From positions 2,097,739 through 2,161,738 of the forward strand of contig NZ_SJPU01000002.1 in the NCBI RefSeq assembly GCF_007860105.1: a DNA stretch of 64,000 bases, written 5' to 3'. A program made the translations under genes and the position numbers. Positions 47,301 through 55,894 of the stretch are shown here, one piece after another (within the stretch, counting starts at the first letter, position 1; each line of letters starts with the position of its first letter). The DNA comes from Allorhodopirellula heiligendammensis. GTDB taxonomy: Bacteria; Planctomycetota; Planctomycetia; Pirellulales; Pirellulaceae. The notes under the pieces are model-generated. The model ran no database searches. It was not told the DNA's origin and was given only the letters and a program-made list of their open reading frames with translations.

Positions 47301-47497
47301 CGAGAAGCCACCGATTTTTCCATGTCCAGCGTGGGCAGGCCGGGGTAGGAGAAAAAACTGACGACCACCGGTTTCTTGAAATCCGGCAGAATGTCAATCG
47401 TGATGCCCGGGATGACCGTCGCACCCAGCACGCACAATGCGATAACGCCCGCCAGAACCGCAAAGCGATTTCTGAGTGAGAAGTTAATTAAGCCCAT
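44357..47497 (-). CDS. RND-family efflux permease
   Basis: From the ATG at 47497 the protein has 1046 residues, with the inverted-repeat topology of RND pumps: a helix at about residues 13-30, a large periplasmic loop, a bundle of helices near 345-545, a second large loop, and a final bundle ending near 1035. The TM4 motif is GTVVDAGIVVVEN: it has one Asp where drug pumps of the AcrB type have two, so it resembles the heavy-metal (CusA/CzcA) branch more than HAE1. Substrate cannot be fixed. It is preceded on the same strand by its adaptor gene. Confidence 0.93.
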   Translation of the reverse strand: MGLINFSLRNRFAVLAGVIALCVLGATVIPGITIDILPDFKKPVVVSFFSYPGLPTLDMEKSVASRVERALTLAGKIEHQESRVVPGAAVIKVFFQAGADASSAMNDIVNLEASDMFHLPPGIEYPFTLRSEPANLPVVLAAISGDGLSESELYSIGYYAVRNKMGGLQGVQIPHPFGGKFRQMMVYVDPDKLRAYHVSATDVVEAMQASNLVLAGGTASIGGTDYQIHPRNTLPDIEDIEAIPIAVRDERPIFIRDVGRVVDDAALQYNIVRVNGNRSVYCPLLREPGENTIAVVDRIYEGIDREIPLMKERGDIPEATEVTLVSDQSSYIRKAMSNLLTQVGLGAVLVAVVVFIFLRSIVPTIIIVSTILLSILIGALGFAFSGQTINVMTLGGIALAIGTVVDAGIVVVENIIRHARMGKSPMDAARDGTQEVSGAILAGTATTLAVFLPAVFLTGMIKYLFLPLSLAATLTIAASYLLALTVVPAYCATFVREKIRKKSSASLASDDRRAESQPRGLYGRMLHGAMAAPAISVLVIVVAVGATFVLLPRIGTELFPSVDAGSFELRLKTLPGTALLDTEKLVARIEETIKQVIPEEQIDAIISNIGLPVGKGAGFSTVLSSNAGPDTAYVIVNLKQEGRSVSTQSYVENLREVLSQDYPLEEFMFVSGGIVNMALNEGVPTPISVQVSAGSLQQCRDAAERIVDAVRPIAGTRDVQIAQSLEYPQFDVQVDRTRAKYLGLDQEEVAKTVLTALGSSVGYDPTIWIDPKTGVDFFMGVQYESNEFQSLDEVRNIPLSLTTDDGPVTIPLSNIATVSRVTIPGEIAHYNISRVNDVHVNIAGRDLGSVAADIETTLAEMEFENGVAVTLRGPIEKMRSGMSMLGVGLAVATLLVYLVLMAQFRSFIDPLIIMLAVPLGIGGVLVVLYLTDTYINIQSLMGTLMMIGVVVNNSILLVEFANQGRADGCSPSQAALSAAQIRLRPILMTSLTLVASMLPLSFQLAPGNEAMIPLARALLGGMVVSTVLTLVLVPCVYSLVHREQAA

Positions 47498-47629
47498 CGA
47501 AAGTAAGCAATCTTGGAGGAGAGGGGACGAGGAAAGGGGAGAGAAGGCCAGAGGGAACTGTCGGTGGTGACGAACAGAGAGTTGGGGAGAGCGAAACGCC
47601 GTCTCGCTGTCTCCCCCTCCCGCTTTCAA

Positions 47630-48961
47630 CTAAAGCGGCTTGACTTTCTGGCCATCGGTGAATCGTTTGAGGTGCGATCCCACCACCCGTTGCCCTGAGT
47701 GGACACCCGAGAGCACTTCAATTGACTTCCCGTTGTCGGCCCCCATGGTCACATCGGAGCGCAGGACGGTGTCATCGTCGCCGACAATGTAGACGTAGCC
47801 ATTGCCGTGCTCGTCAAACCGAATCGCTTGCGAGGGCAACGTATTGGCGGCAATCTTCGTCGACAGGTTGATTGATGCCTGACCAAACATCCCTGGCAAT
47901 AGTTTGCCATCCTTATTCTCGAGTTCCACCTCGACCAACATCGTCCGGGTACTCGGGTCCAAGCTGCCGCTGCGCCGGGTGATCACAGCTACAAGGGGTG
48001 CCTCCGACGCGAAGGAGGGGAATGTCAGCGTCACTTCATCACCTGGGCTCACCAGGGGTGCGTCTGACTCAGGGACCGGGATTCGAACGCGAAGCTTGTC
48101 GACTTGACTGATCACAAAGAGCGGTTTGCCATTTCCGACCTCATTCGATTGGCGGACCAGATCGCCCGGCTCAATATTTCGTGCTGTAACGATGCCAGCA
48201 AAGGGAGCTTGGATGGTCGCGTACGCGATCTGCACGTCAACCTCCTCCAACTGTGAGCGGATGGTTTCCGTTTCAGCTTCGGCAGCATCAAGGTGTGCAC
48301 GAGCGGATTCCAGATGCGCTTCAGCGACCGCAACATCGGCCTCGGCCGAATTGATCGACGACGTGACAGCCTCCTTGCGGGCCGATTCGGTGTCGCGTTT
48401 CATCCGTGCTTCGTCAAGCATCCGGTTCTGCAGCGAACCGCGCTGAACCAGATCTTCAGTGCGGTCGAACTCCGCCTGGGATCCCGCCAAGGACGCCTCC
48501 ACGCTGGCCATCTGCGACTTCGCTTCGGAAAACATCGCGTTTGCGGAGCGTACCTGCGCTTCTGCTAATTGGATTCCCGCGCGCGATCGTCTCTCTTCGG
48601 CCTCCAATCTGAGAACCTGCTTTTCAACGCTCTGCCGTTGTTTGATCAAGTCCGGCACATCGACTTCCGCCAGTTTCGCCCCGGCTTCGACGTAATCGCC
48701 GATATCAGCGTAGAGCGTCTTCACAAATCCCGATGCTTTTGCTCGCAGTTCAGCCCGATAGTATGCATGAACTGTCGCTGGCTGCCGGGTGGTCCGCTGA
48801 ACTTCGGTTGCGGTCACGGCGACCGTTTTCACGGGGACCACACGCGGTTCGGCGGACTTTTCCACCACCGCATGTTCGGAAGTGCATCCGATCGCGAGCA
48901 GCCAAAATGCTCCGAACAGGCACACCGCAGCGGGCTTGGCGATTTTTTGTACAACATTCAT
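47630..48961 (-). CDS. RND efflux periplasmic adaptor (membrane fusion) lipoprotein
   Basis: The N-terminus has a lipobox LLAIGC near residue 26, so the mature protein is likely lipid-anchored. A barrel-sandwich lipoyl segment (YYRAELRAKASGFVKTL) is followed by a long alpha-hairpin rich in Ala/Glu/Gln/Arg (about residues 110-245) that should reach the outer membrane channel, then the second lipoyl half (YATIQAPFAGIVTARNIEPG) and a beta-barrel. This is the normal MFP order at 443 residues. It forms an operon with the permease; the outer membrane factor is divergent. Confidence 0.93.
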   Translation of the reverse strand: MNVVQKIAKPAAVCLFGAFWLLAIGCTSEHAVVEKSAEPRVVPVKTVAVTATEVQRTTRQPATVHAYYRAELRAKASGFVKTLYADIGDYVEAGAKLAEVDVPDLIKQRQSVEKQVLRLEAEERRSRAGIQLAEAQVRSANAMFSEAKSQMASVEASLAGSQAEFDRTEDLVQRGSLQNRMLDEARMKRDTESARKEAVTSSINSAEADVAVAEAHLESARAHLDAAEAETETIRSQLEEVDVQIAYATIQAPFAGIVTARNIEPGDLVRQSNEVGNGKPLFVISQVDKLRVRIPVPESDAPLVSPGDEVTLTFPSFASEAPLVAVITRRSGSLDPSTRTMLVEVELENKDGKLLPGMFGQASINLSTKIAANTLPSQAIRFDEHGNGYVYIVGDDDTVLRSDVTMGADNGKSIEVLSGVHSGQRVVGSHLKRFTDGQKVKPL

Positions 48962-49266
48962 TTCGTTTCTTACCTTGCAAATACTCAGCGCAGACGGTGG
49001 ATGCGCGCGGGCGATTCAGACAACTGTCCACGTGCGCAGTCGGCACAATCGTCATGCGTCTTCCCGGCGAAAGAAATTCACCATTCGGATCACGTAGTCT
49101 AGTCAGTGCAACCGGCGATCTCGATAGCCCGCAAGTGAGAAGTTGCCATTCTTATACGTGCATCCGTCACTATCGCCCCCTTCGATTGCCGATGCTTTTC
49201 CCGTGCGACCATCGCGTTCGGAGCGATGTCTCTAACGGTACGGAAACCGCAACAAAGGAGGGCAGG
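48962..49266. other. divergent intergenic region between adaptor and outer membrane factor
   Basis: The 305 bases separate the two efflux transcription units. The frame upstream of the TolC-family gene crosses it but is not coding. No convincing promoter or operator palindrome was found. Confidence 0.4.
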
Positions 49267-51039
49267 ATGCCCCGCTTCCCATTTAGATTATGCATGGCGA
49301 TCACGCGTGGCCTCATCCCTGCGGCGAGTCTGGCGAGCGTGGTGGGATGCGCCAGCGGCCCCTCGCTGGCCCTACAATCGATAATACCGACAGAATCGAT
49401 CGCGATCGATCGAGCCGAGAGTCCCGAGGGTGCCGATTCTACGGGCTCCCCAGTAATCGAATCGTCAACCATCTCCAGCCAGGCGGGCAGTATCCAGCCA
49501 GTTGTCCACGATGAGGCGATGCAGGTGGTCGCGGTTGCTACGGAGCAATCGCCTAGTCAGGAACATGCGGGCGATCGTGTCGTGGGCATTCCCATTGACG
49601 ATGTGGCCCCGTTGCCGATGACTGACGGCATCGGAGCCACTGCCGTACAGGCACCATCCTCTATCGAGCAGTCGACGTTCTCGCAACCGAACCTCATCGA
49701 TCTGAACCTGCCATCAGCTCTCGCGATGGTTGGGGGCCAGCACCCTGTGGTCGGATTTGCTCAATGGCGCGTGCGTGAGGCATACGCCCAACTCGACCGC
49801 GCGAATGTTTTGTGGCTACCCTCGATTCAAAGTGGTTTTAGCTTTTACCGCCACGACGGGAACTATCAAGCCGTCGACGGTCAAATTGTGGACGTCAATC
49901 GCAATTCATTCCAATACGGACTGGGCGCGGGCGCTGTCGGCGCCGGCACCACGCAGCGTCCAGGCTTGGTGGCCCAGTTTCACTTGGCCGACGCCATCTT
50001 CCAGCCCGAAATCGCAGAGAAATCGGCATGGGCCCGCGGACATGCGGCCAGCGCCGTGCTCAACGAGCAGTTGTTACGAGTGGCACTGGCCTACATCGAG
50101 TTACTTGACGCGCATCAGGATTCACACATTCTCGCCGAGTCTCGCGGACGGGCTGCAGAGCTCGCCAAAATCACGGCTGACTTCGCCGAAGCTGGTGAGG
50201 GGTTGCAGGCGGATGCGGACCGCATGCGGACTGAGCTGAACCTGATCGAGAACCGCTGGATCGCCTCACGTGAGCGAATCGAAATCGCTTCGGCCCGCCT
50301 CGCTCAAGCTCTCAGTATCAATGCGAACAGCCAAATCATGCCGCTGGACGTCAACGCCATTCCACTGGATTTGGTCGAAGCCGGGGCGGACAAGTCCTCG
50401 CTGATTAGCACCGGCCTGTCGATGCGCCCCGAGTTAAAGGAGTCGCAGGCGCTTGTCGCTGCGGCCTGCGAGGCGTTCAAACGCGAAAAGTATGCGCCTT
50501 TCGTGCCCAGCGTCTTGCTCGGTTACAGCACCGGCGGCTTTGGCGGTGGGCTCGGTAACGACCTCTCCAGTGTTGCTGGCAGGTATGACTACAATGCCGT
50601 CGTGACCTGGGAGGTGCGCAATCTCGGTTTTGGGGAGCACGCCGCACGCCGTGAATCCTCGGCCCGAGTCCAGCAGGCCCAGTTCGAAAAACTGCAAATC
50701 ATGGATCGGGTGGCGATGGAGGTTTCTGAGGCGTTTAGCCAGATTGAATTCCGCCGTCAACAGATTGCCATCACGCAACACGCAATTCACACCGCCCAGG
50801 CTTCCTACGACGCCAACTCCGAGCGAATTCGCGATGGTGAAGGGTTACCGATCGAAGTCTTGCAGTCCGTCCAAGCATTGGAATCTGCGCGGCGTGCGTA
50901 TCTGCGAGCGGTCATTGACTTCAACCAAGCCCAGTTCAATTTGCAATGGGCGCTCGGATGGCCAGTAAGCGCGCCAGCCGATCAACTGGTTGTGACGGAG
51001 CAAAGCCAATTTGCGGACTCGTCACCAATTGAATTCTGA
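49267..51039 (+). CDS. TolC-family outer membrane efflux protein
   Basis: The ATG at 49267 has a strong SD (AAGGAGGG). The signal peptide ends in a lipobox (SLASVVGC), so the mature protein is a lipoprotein, as in the OprM/NodT branch. A Ser/Thr/Glu-rich spacer of about 100 residues precedes two OEP repeats with long helices (AYAQLDRANVLWLPSI, KITADFAEAGEGLQAD, RRQQIAITQHAIHTAQASYD). The frame is open back to 48733, but that part is antisense to the adaptor gene. It completes the tripartite efflux system. Confidence 0.9.
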   Translation: MPRFPFRLCMAITRGLIPAASLASVVGCASGPSLALQSIIPTESIAIDRAESPEGADSTGSPVIESSTISSQAGSIQPVVHDEAMQVVAVATEQSPSQEHAGDRVVGIPIDDVAPLPMTDGIGATAVQAPSSIEQSTFSQPNLIDLNLPSALAMVGGQHPVVGFAQWRVREAYAQLDRANVLWLPSIQSGFSFYRHDGNYQAVDGQIVDVNRNSFQYGLGAGAVGAGTTQRPGLVAQFHLADAIFQPEIAEKSAWARGHAASAVLNEQLLRVALAYIELLDAHQDSHILAESRGRAAELAKITADFAEAGEGLQADADRMRTELNLIENRWIASRERIEIASARLAQALSINANSQIMPLDVNAIPLDLVEAGADKSSLISTGLSMRPELKESQALVAAACEAFKREKYAPFVPSVLLGYSTGGFGGGLGNDLSSVAGRYDYNAVVTWEVRNLGFGEHAARRESSARVQQAQFEKLQIMDRVAMEVSEAFSQIEFRRQQIAITQHAIHTAQASYDANSERIRDGEGLPIEVLQSVQALESARRAYLRAVIDFNQAQFNLQWALGWPVSAPADQLVVTEQSQFADSSPIEF

Positions 51040-51271
51040 ATTGGCGTATAATCATGCCGGGCCCCCTTCGCACCGGCCTCATCGCAATGAAGTCTGCCGA
51101 ACGACGCACTCGTCCGCTAGCCAGCCTCGCCGGGTGCGGCATTCGCCTTAAAACTGCTCCCTCGAATCAACCCGGACCGAAAGCCCGCTAGCGTCCTGCA
51201 GCCCATTACCATGGCCAGGACCGGTATGGAGGCCGAAAGTTTCCCGCCCTTTTTCTCATGAGTCCAACAAC

Positions 51272-52660
51272 ATGCGTCGCTGGATCGCTTCCGAATCTCT
51301 GATCATCCATTGGTCCTGTCTGCTGATAGGGCTCATCGCTTGTAGCAATACTCCGGCACACGCCGAATCACCCGCGAGTTTTGACTCATCAGCGTCCGAT
51401 CCAGTCGATGGAATTCCATGGCCGCGTTTTCACGGAGCGATGGGCTACGGAAATGCTGGCGGTGGTCGGCTGCCGACAACATGGACCGAGGATGACTACG
51501 TTTGGTCGTTAAACCTCGGTGGCACCGACGTCGGCTCTCTCGTCGCCACTGAGAACACGGTATTTCTGCTCGACGCCAAAGTGGAACGGTCGAGGTCGAA
51601 TGGCAGCACCTCGGCGGGTACGATCGATTTTGTCGCCGTCGATGTAGCGACTGGGCAAGTGAAGTGGCGACACAGTCATCCGTTTGTTGACCGCAAACGG
51701 CATTCGCGCAATTCCCCCGCCTCGACAACTCCCGCCATCGCGGGCGACCGTGTCTTTTTTGCCTACGGGGATGCTCAAGGAGCCTATCTGTACGCCTACA
51801 CGCTCGCAGGAGTACCACTGTGGAATCGTCAACTTGGCCCCTGGACGGGAGTCCACGGGTTTGGAACCAGTCCCATGGTTTCGGGATCGCAAGTGATTTT
51901 GTTCAACTCGCAACAAGTCGATGAACTGGAACGCGGGCAAATTGCGGGTCAGAGCCACATGATGTCATTCGATATCGCCACGGGAAAAGACCTGTGGAGC
52001 ACGCCGCTGACAGCGACCCGTCCATGCTACGGTGTCCCGTCCGTCTTTCGCCCCGCCGCCGGTCCAGGTCCCGCCGGGCCGCCCCAACTGATTGCTGCCA
52101 ATAAGGGGAATGGGATGTTCGGACTCGACTTAACAACCGGAGCCCTGTTGTGGTCGTTACCTGTATTTAACAAACGATGTTGCTCGTCGCCGCTGATCGT
52201 GGGCGATCTTGCGATCGCAAGTTGCGGCAGCGGCGGAGGGGGCAACTACATGTCGGCGGTGCGCATCCCTCAACACGTAGGTGATTCGCCCGAAGAGGTT
52301 TTTCGTATCTCACGTGGTGCGGGCTACGTGCCCACCCCCGCTGTCAAAAATAGTCTGATCTTCACCGTCTCTGACAATGGAATCGCCAGTTGTTTTGATA
52401 CTGCCGATGACGGACGATTGCTATGGAGCCAACGAATTGGAGGCAATTTTGGTGCATCACCGATCATCGTCGGTGAACAACTACTGCTAGTCTCTCTCGA
52501 AGGCAAGGCGCACGTGACGACCGCCAGTGACCGCAAAAGCGACCTCAGCGAAGTAAATCTGAGTGGTCGAGTGGGTGCGACGCCGGCGTTCGCAGCGGGA
52601 CGGTTGCTCCTTCGAGTCGGCTCACAATTGCACTGTCTCGACTGTACTGATCAGCAGTGA
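51272..52660 (+). CDS. secreted PQQ-like beta-propeller protein (BamB-like)
   Basis: After a signal peptide (IIHWSCLLIGLIACSNTPAHA) the 462-residue protein is an array of beta-propeller blades: TGQVKWRHSHP, TGKDLWSTPL, TGALLWSLPV, DGRLLWSQRI, each the tryptophan-docking motif of PQQ-type propellers. It starts WPRFHGAMGYGNAGG, the usual opening of planctomycete WPRFRG proteins. The LIACSN sequence could serve as a lipobox. These proteins are common and mostly of unknown role; some bind outer membrane assembly or alcohol dehydrogenase partners. Confidence 0.88.
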   Translation: MRRWIASESLIIHWSCLLIGLIACSNTPAHAESPASFDSSASDPVDGIPWPRFHGAMGYGNAGGGRLPTTWTEDDYVWSLNLGGTDVGSLVATENTVFLLDAKVERSRSNGSTSAGTIDFVAVDVATGQVKWRHSHPFVDRKRHSRNSPASTTPAIAGDRVFFAYGDAQGAYLYAYTLAGVPLWNRQLGPWTGVHGFGTSPMVSGSQVILFNSQQVDELERGQIAGQSHMMSFDIATGKDLWSTPLTATRPCYGVPSVFRPAAGPGPAGPPQLIAANKGNGMFGLDLTTGALLWSLPVFNKRCCSSPLIVGDLAIASCGSGGGGNYMSAVRIPQHVGDSPEEVFRISRGAGYVPTPAVKNSLIFTVSDNGIASCFDTADDGRLLWSQRIGGNFGASPIIVGEQLLLVSLEGKAHVTTASDRKSDLSEVNLSGRVGATPAFAAGRLLLRVGSQLHCLDCTDQQ

Positions 52661-52662
52661 AC

Positions 52663-52707
52663 TAGCGATCCGGTAACACGCGGCACCGTGTGGTCCGGAT
52701 TTCGCTA
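52663..52707 (+). terminator. hairpin after the propeller gene
   Basis: A long interrupted stem pairs TAGCGATCCGG (52663) with CCGGATTTCGCTA (52695-52707), with an inner ACACG/CGTGT stem. It begins two bases after the stop codon. No clear T-run, so termination efficiency is uncertain. Confidence 0.45.
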
Positions 52708-52869
52708 TTTCTGCGTCCTCCGGTCCCGATGGGTATGCGGTCGACTGAAAACCGCTGATCCGACAGGTGTTCGTAAAATGCTCGGAGGTTGGCGCTTTTC
52801 AACAACAGTCGTGGGGAGATTCGACTACGTTAATGATCCGAATTTTACAAAGCTAAAAGAGTAAACAAC

Positions 52870-54993
52870 ATGCGCTGTGCCCCCACCGTCCGGACTCTCA
52901 CGATATTTGCGATGTGTTGCGCGTCGACGCTGTGCTCGGTCGCGAGGACTGCGGGCGAGACGACCTATGACGTCGTCGTGTACGGTGGCACGTCCGCAGG
53001 GATTGCAGCAGCAGTCCAAGTCAAACGGATGGGAGGATCGGTAATTGTTCTTGAGCCGAGCCGACGAATCGGCGGACTGACGACAGGTGGACTCGGACAA
53101 ACCGACATCGGCAACAAAGCTGCGATTGGCGGCATTGCTCGAGATTTTTATCAGCGTGTGCAGGAGTATTACCGGCAGCCTGATCACTGGGACTGGCAGC
53201 GGCGTGACGCCTACCGGGACGGCGGCCAAACTCGCACCGGTAATGCAGAAGAAGCAATGTGGACGTTCGAGCCATCAGCGGCCCTTACGATCATGCAAGA
53301 CCTGGTGCGCGAGTACGAGATCTCCGTCTTGTTGGAGCAACGGCTGGTGCGCACCCACAATGCCAATTCTTCCCGCAGCACCGCTGGCGTGACACTGACG
53401 AACAAACAGATCACGGCGATCACGATGGATAACGGCCGCACGTATCGAGGGCGGGCGTTCATTGACGCTACCTACGAAGGCGACTTGATGGCTGCCGCTG
53501 GCGTGAGCTACACGGTGGGTCGGGAAAGCAATTCGCAGTACAACGAGACTTTGAATGGCGTCGAGACCCGGCATGCAAGGTCACATCAATTCATGCCAAG
53601 CGTCGATGCTTATGTCGTGTCCGGTGACCCATCAAGTGGCCTGCTACCTGGTATCGATCCACAGGGCCCCGGTGAAGAAGGGGCCAGCGATCGACGAGTG
53701 CAGGCATATTGTTACCGCATGTGTTTGACCGACCACCCGGAAAATCGGATCGCATTTGCAAAGCCCGATGGGTACGATCCACTCGTCTACGAACTCCTGC
53801 TGCGCAACTTCGAAGCGGGTGAAAAGGCCTTGCCTTGGATCAATTCGAGCATGCCTAATCGCAAGACCGACACCAATAATAGCCGCGGCTTCTCAACTGA
53901 TTTCATCGGTCAGAACTACGAGTATCCCGAAGCAGACTACACCGAGCGAGAAGCCATCGCTCAGCGACACCGCCACTATCAACAAGGGTTGATGTGGACA
54001 CTTGCGAATCATCCTCGTGTGCCAGCCCACATCCGCAAAGAAGTCTCGCGTTGGGGCACCTGTCGGGATGAATTTGAGCGAGAGGACGGCTGGCAGCAAC
54101 AGCTCTACGTTCGCGAGGCGCGGCGAATGTTGGGTGTCACGGTCATGACGCAGCATCACTGCCAAGGGCGTCAGGTCGCTGCGGACCCGATTGGTCTGGC
54201 CGCTTACACGATGGATTCACACAACGTACAGCGCTACGTCGATGCGGACGGACACGCCCGCAACGAAGGCGACGTACAGGTTGGTGGTTTTTCGCCTTAT
54301 CCAATCTCGTACGGTTCAATCACACCCCGTGCCGACCAATGCGAGAACCTCTTGGTCCCCGTCTGCTTGAGTGCCTCGCACATTGCATTTGGTTCGATCC
54401 GCATGGAACCCGTCTTTATGGTCCTCGGCCAATCTGCCGCGACAGCCGCGATGCAGGCCATCGAAGCAAACGTCTCGGTACAAGCCATCAGCTATGAAAC
54501 GCTACGCGCCCAATTGCTTGCCGACAACCAAGTGTTAACTTGGACGGGGCCAGTCCATCGATCGGCATCGGCAGTCGATCCGAAAACGCTCGATGGAATC
54601 GTTGTCGATGATGACGTGGCCAAACGAGTTGGGTTTGAAGCTGCCAGTGTGTCGCTCGGCCCCTTCATAGGTACGGGGTATCGGCATGACAGTGATACAG
54701 CCAAAGGCCATCAATACATCCTGTTCCCATTCACGATCGACAATGCCGGCGTATATGAGGTGCTCGTTGCGTACACGTCCAACCCCAACCGAGCGACCAA
54801 CGTGCCCGTGATCATTCGAGCGGGTGACGAATCTCACGAGGTGAAAGTGAACCAGCAAAAGAAGCCTGGTCGAGGTGCGTTTGAGGCAATTGGGAAATTT
54901 AGTTTTCCAACCGGCGATGCCACGATCGAAATTAACAATGCGGACACAGACGGTTATGTCGTCGTCGACGCGGTTCAGATCTTGCGGCAATAG
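52870..54993 (+). CDS. exported FAD-dependent oxidoreductase with golvesin-like C-terminal domain
   Basis: A signal peptide (LTIFAMCCASTLCSVARTAG) precedes an FAD_oxidored domain: VVVYGGTSAGIAAAVQVKRMG near residue 37 and PSRRIGGLTTGGLGQTD near 63. The body contains RMCLTDHPENRI and the HCQG/AYTMDSHNVQR region typical of this family. The last 140 residues (FTIDNAGVYEVLVAYTSNP, GYVVVDAVQIL) match the golvesin/xanthan-lyase carbohydrate-binding-like module, so it probably acts on or near polysaccharide outside the cytoplasm. Substrate is unknown. Confidence 0.9.
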   Translation: MRCAPTVRTLTIFAMCCASTLCSVARTAGETTYDVVVYGGTSAGIAAAVQVKRMGGSVIVLEPSRRIGGLTTGGLGQTDIGNKAAIGGIARDFYQRVQEYYRQPDHWDWQRRDAYRDGGQTRTGNAEEAMWTFEPSAALTIMQDLVREYEISVLLEQRLVRTHNANSSRSTAGVTLTNKQITAITMDNGRTYRGRAFIDATYEGDLMAAAGVSYTVGRESNSQYNETLNGVETRHARSHQFMPSVDAYVVSGDPSSGLLPGIDPQGPGEEGASDRRVQAYCYRMCLTDHPENRIAFAKPDGYDPLVYELLLRNFEAGEKALPWINSSMPNRKTDTNNSRGFSTDFIGQNYEYPEADYTEREAIAQRHRHYQQGLMWTLANHPRVPAHIRKEVSRWGTCRDEFEREDGWQQQLYVREARRMLGVTVMTQHHCQGRQVAADPIGLAAYTMDSHNVQRYVDADGHARNEGDVQVGGFSPYPISYGSITPRADQCENLLVPVCLSASHIAFGSIRMEPVFMVLGQSAATAAMQAIEANVSVQAISYETLRAQLLADNQVLTWTGPVHRSASAVDPKTLDGIVVDDDVAKRVGFEAASVSLGPFIGTGYRHDSDTAKGHQYILFPFTIDNAGVYEVLVAYTSNPNRATNVPVIIRAGDESHEVKVNQQKKPGRGAFEAIGKFSFPTGDATIEINNADTDGYVVVDAVQILRQ

Positions 54994-55039
54994 TAGATTA
55001 GCAGTGTGTCACTGTGAGACCTTCGAGCAATAGCATTTC

Positions 55040-55894
55040 ATGCCACCGATCCATCGCCGTAGCGACGTTCCTTTTTTTCTGGTGATGGGCGGGATTGCAT
55101 CATGCTTTGTGTTGCTGATCGGATTGTTGCTCGCGGCTGATCTAGCGTTTACATCATTAGCAGACTTTCGAAACGCACTTGCCAAGCCAGAGATCCAAGC
55201 CTCGATTCGACTGACGGTCCTGTCCTGCACGGTATCGGCGATCCTGGCTGTTATCGTCGCTATCCCGCTCGCCTATCTGCTGTCTCGCTTCCAGTTCCCT
55301 GGGCGTGTCGTGATCGATACGTTGGTCGATATTCCGATGGTGCTACCGCCCGTGGTACTCGGACTGAGCCTGTTGATCCTGTTTCACCTTCCGATGGGTG
55401 GCTCGGACTGGGAACTCGAATCGTGGCTGCGTGAGGACGTGGGATTCCCCGTCACTTATCGCTGGCCGGCCATCGTACTGGCTCAATTTACGGTCGCATG
55501 CGCTTTCGCGGTTCGCACGATGGGTGTGACCTTTGAGCAAATCAGTCCACGCAGCGAAGATGTCGCCCGCACGCTCGGATGCACCCGCATGCAAGCCTTT
55601 ACTCAAGTTGCGTTGCCGCAAGCAGGACGGGGAATCATCGCAGCATTGACCATTGCGTGGGCGCGGGCACTCGGCGAGTTCGGCCCCATTCTCGTCTTCG
55701 CCGGTGCCACTCGGATGCGGACAGAGGTATTGTCAACGTCGGTTTGGCTTGAATTCAGTGTTGGCGATTTGGATGCCGCAGTGGCGGTTTCTTTGCTGAT
55801 GGTGTTGATCGCAATAGCGGTACTGCTCACCCTCCGCGGATTAGGTACGTTGCGACTCGGCGTGGCGGCGTCCCCAGGAGTCCGCTCTCAATGA
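55040..55894 (+). CDS. modB: molybdate-type ABC transporter permease (ModB family)
   Basis: The 284-residue membrane protein has about six hydrophobic helices. The binding-protein-dependent transport signature in the last cytoplasmic loop reads EDVARTLGCTRMQAFTQVALPQ, then ALGEFGPILVFAGAT, typical of ModB. An N-terminal extension with an extra helix precedes the core (VPFFLVMGGIASCFVLLIGLLLA). It overlaps the ATPase gene by four bases (ATGA), so the two are coupled. No ModA substrate-binding protein is adjacent. Sulfate or tungstate as substrate is less likely but possible. Confidence 0.85.
   Translation: MPPIHRRSDVPFFLVMGGIASCFVLLIGLLLAADLAFTSLADFRNALAKPEIQASIRLTVLSCTVSAILAVIVAIPLAYLLSRFQFPGRVVIDTLVDIPMVLPPVVLGLSLLILFHLPMGGSDWELESWLREDVGFPVTYRWPAIVLAQFTVACAFAVRTMGVTFEQISPRSEDVARTLGCTRMQAFTQVALPQAGRGIIAALTIAWARALGEFGPILVFAGATRMRTEVLSTSVWLEFSVGDLDAAVAVSLLMVLIAIAVLLTLRGLGTLRLGVAASPGVRSQ

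Noticed and set aside
48733-49266. N-terminal extension of the TolC-family gene by 178 codons
   Set aside because: It is antisense to the adaptor gene, and a strong SD and lipoprotein signal sit at 49267.
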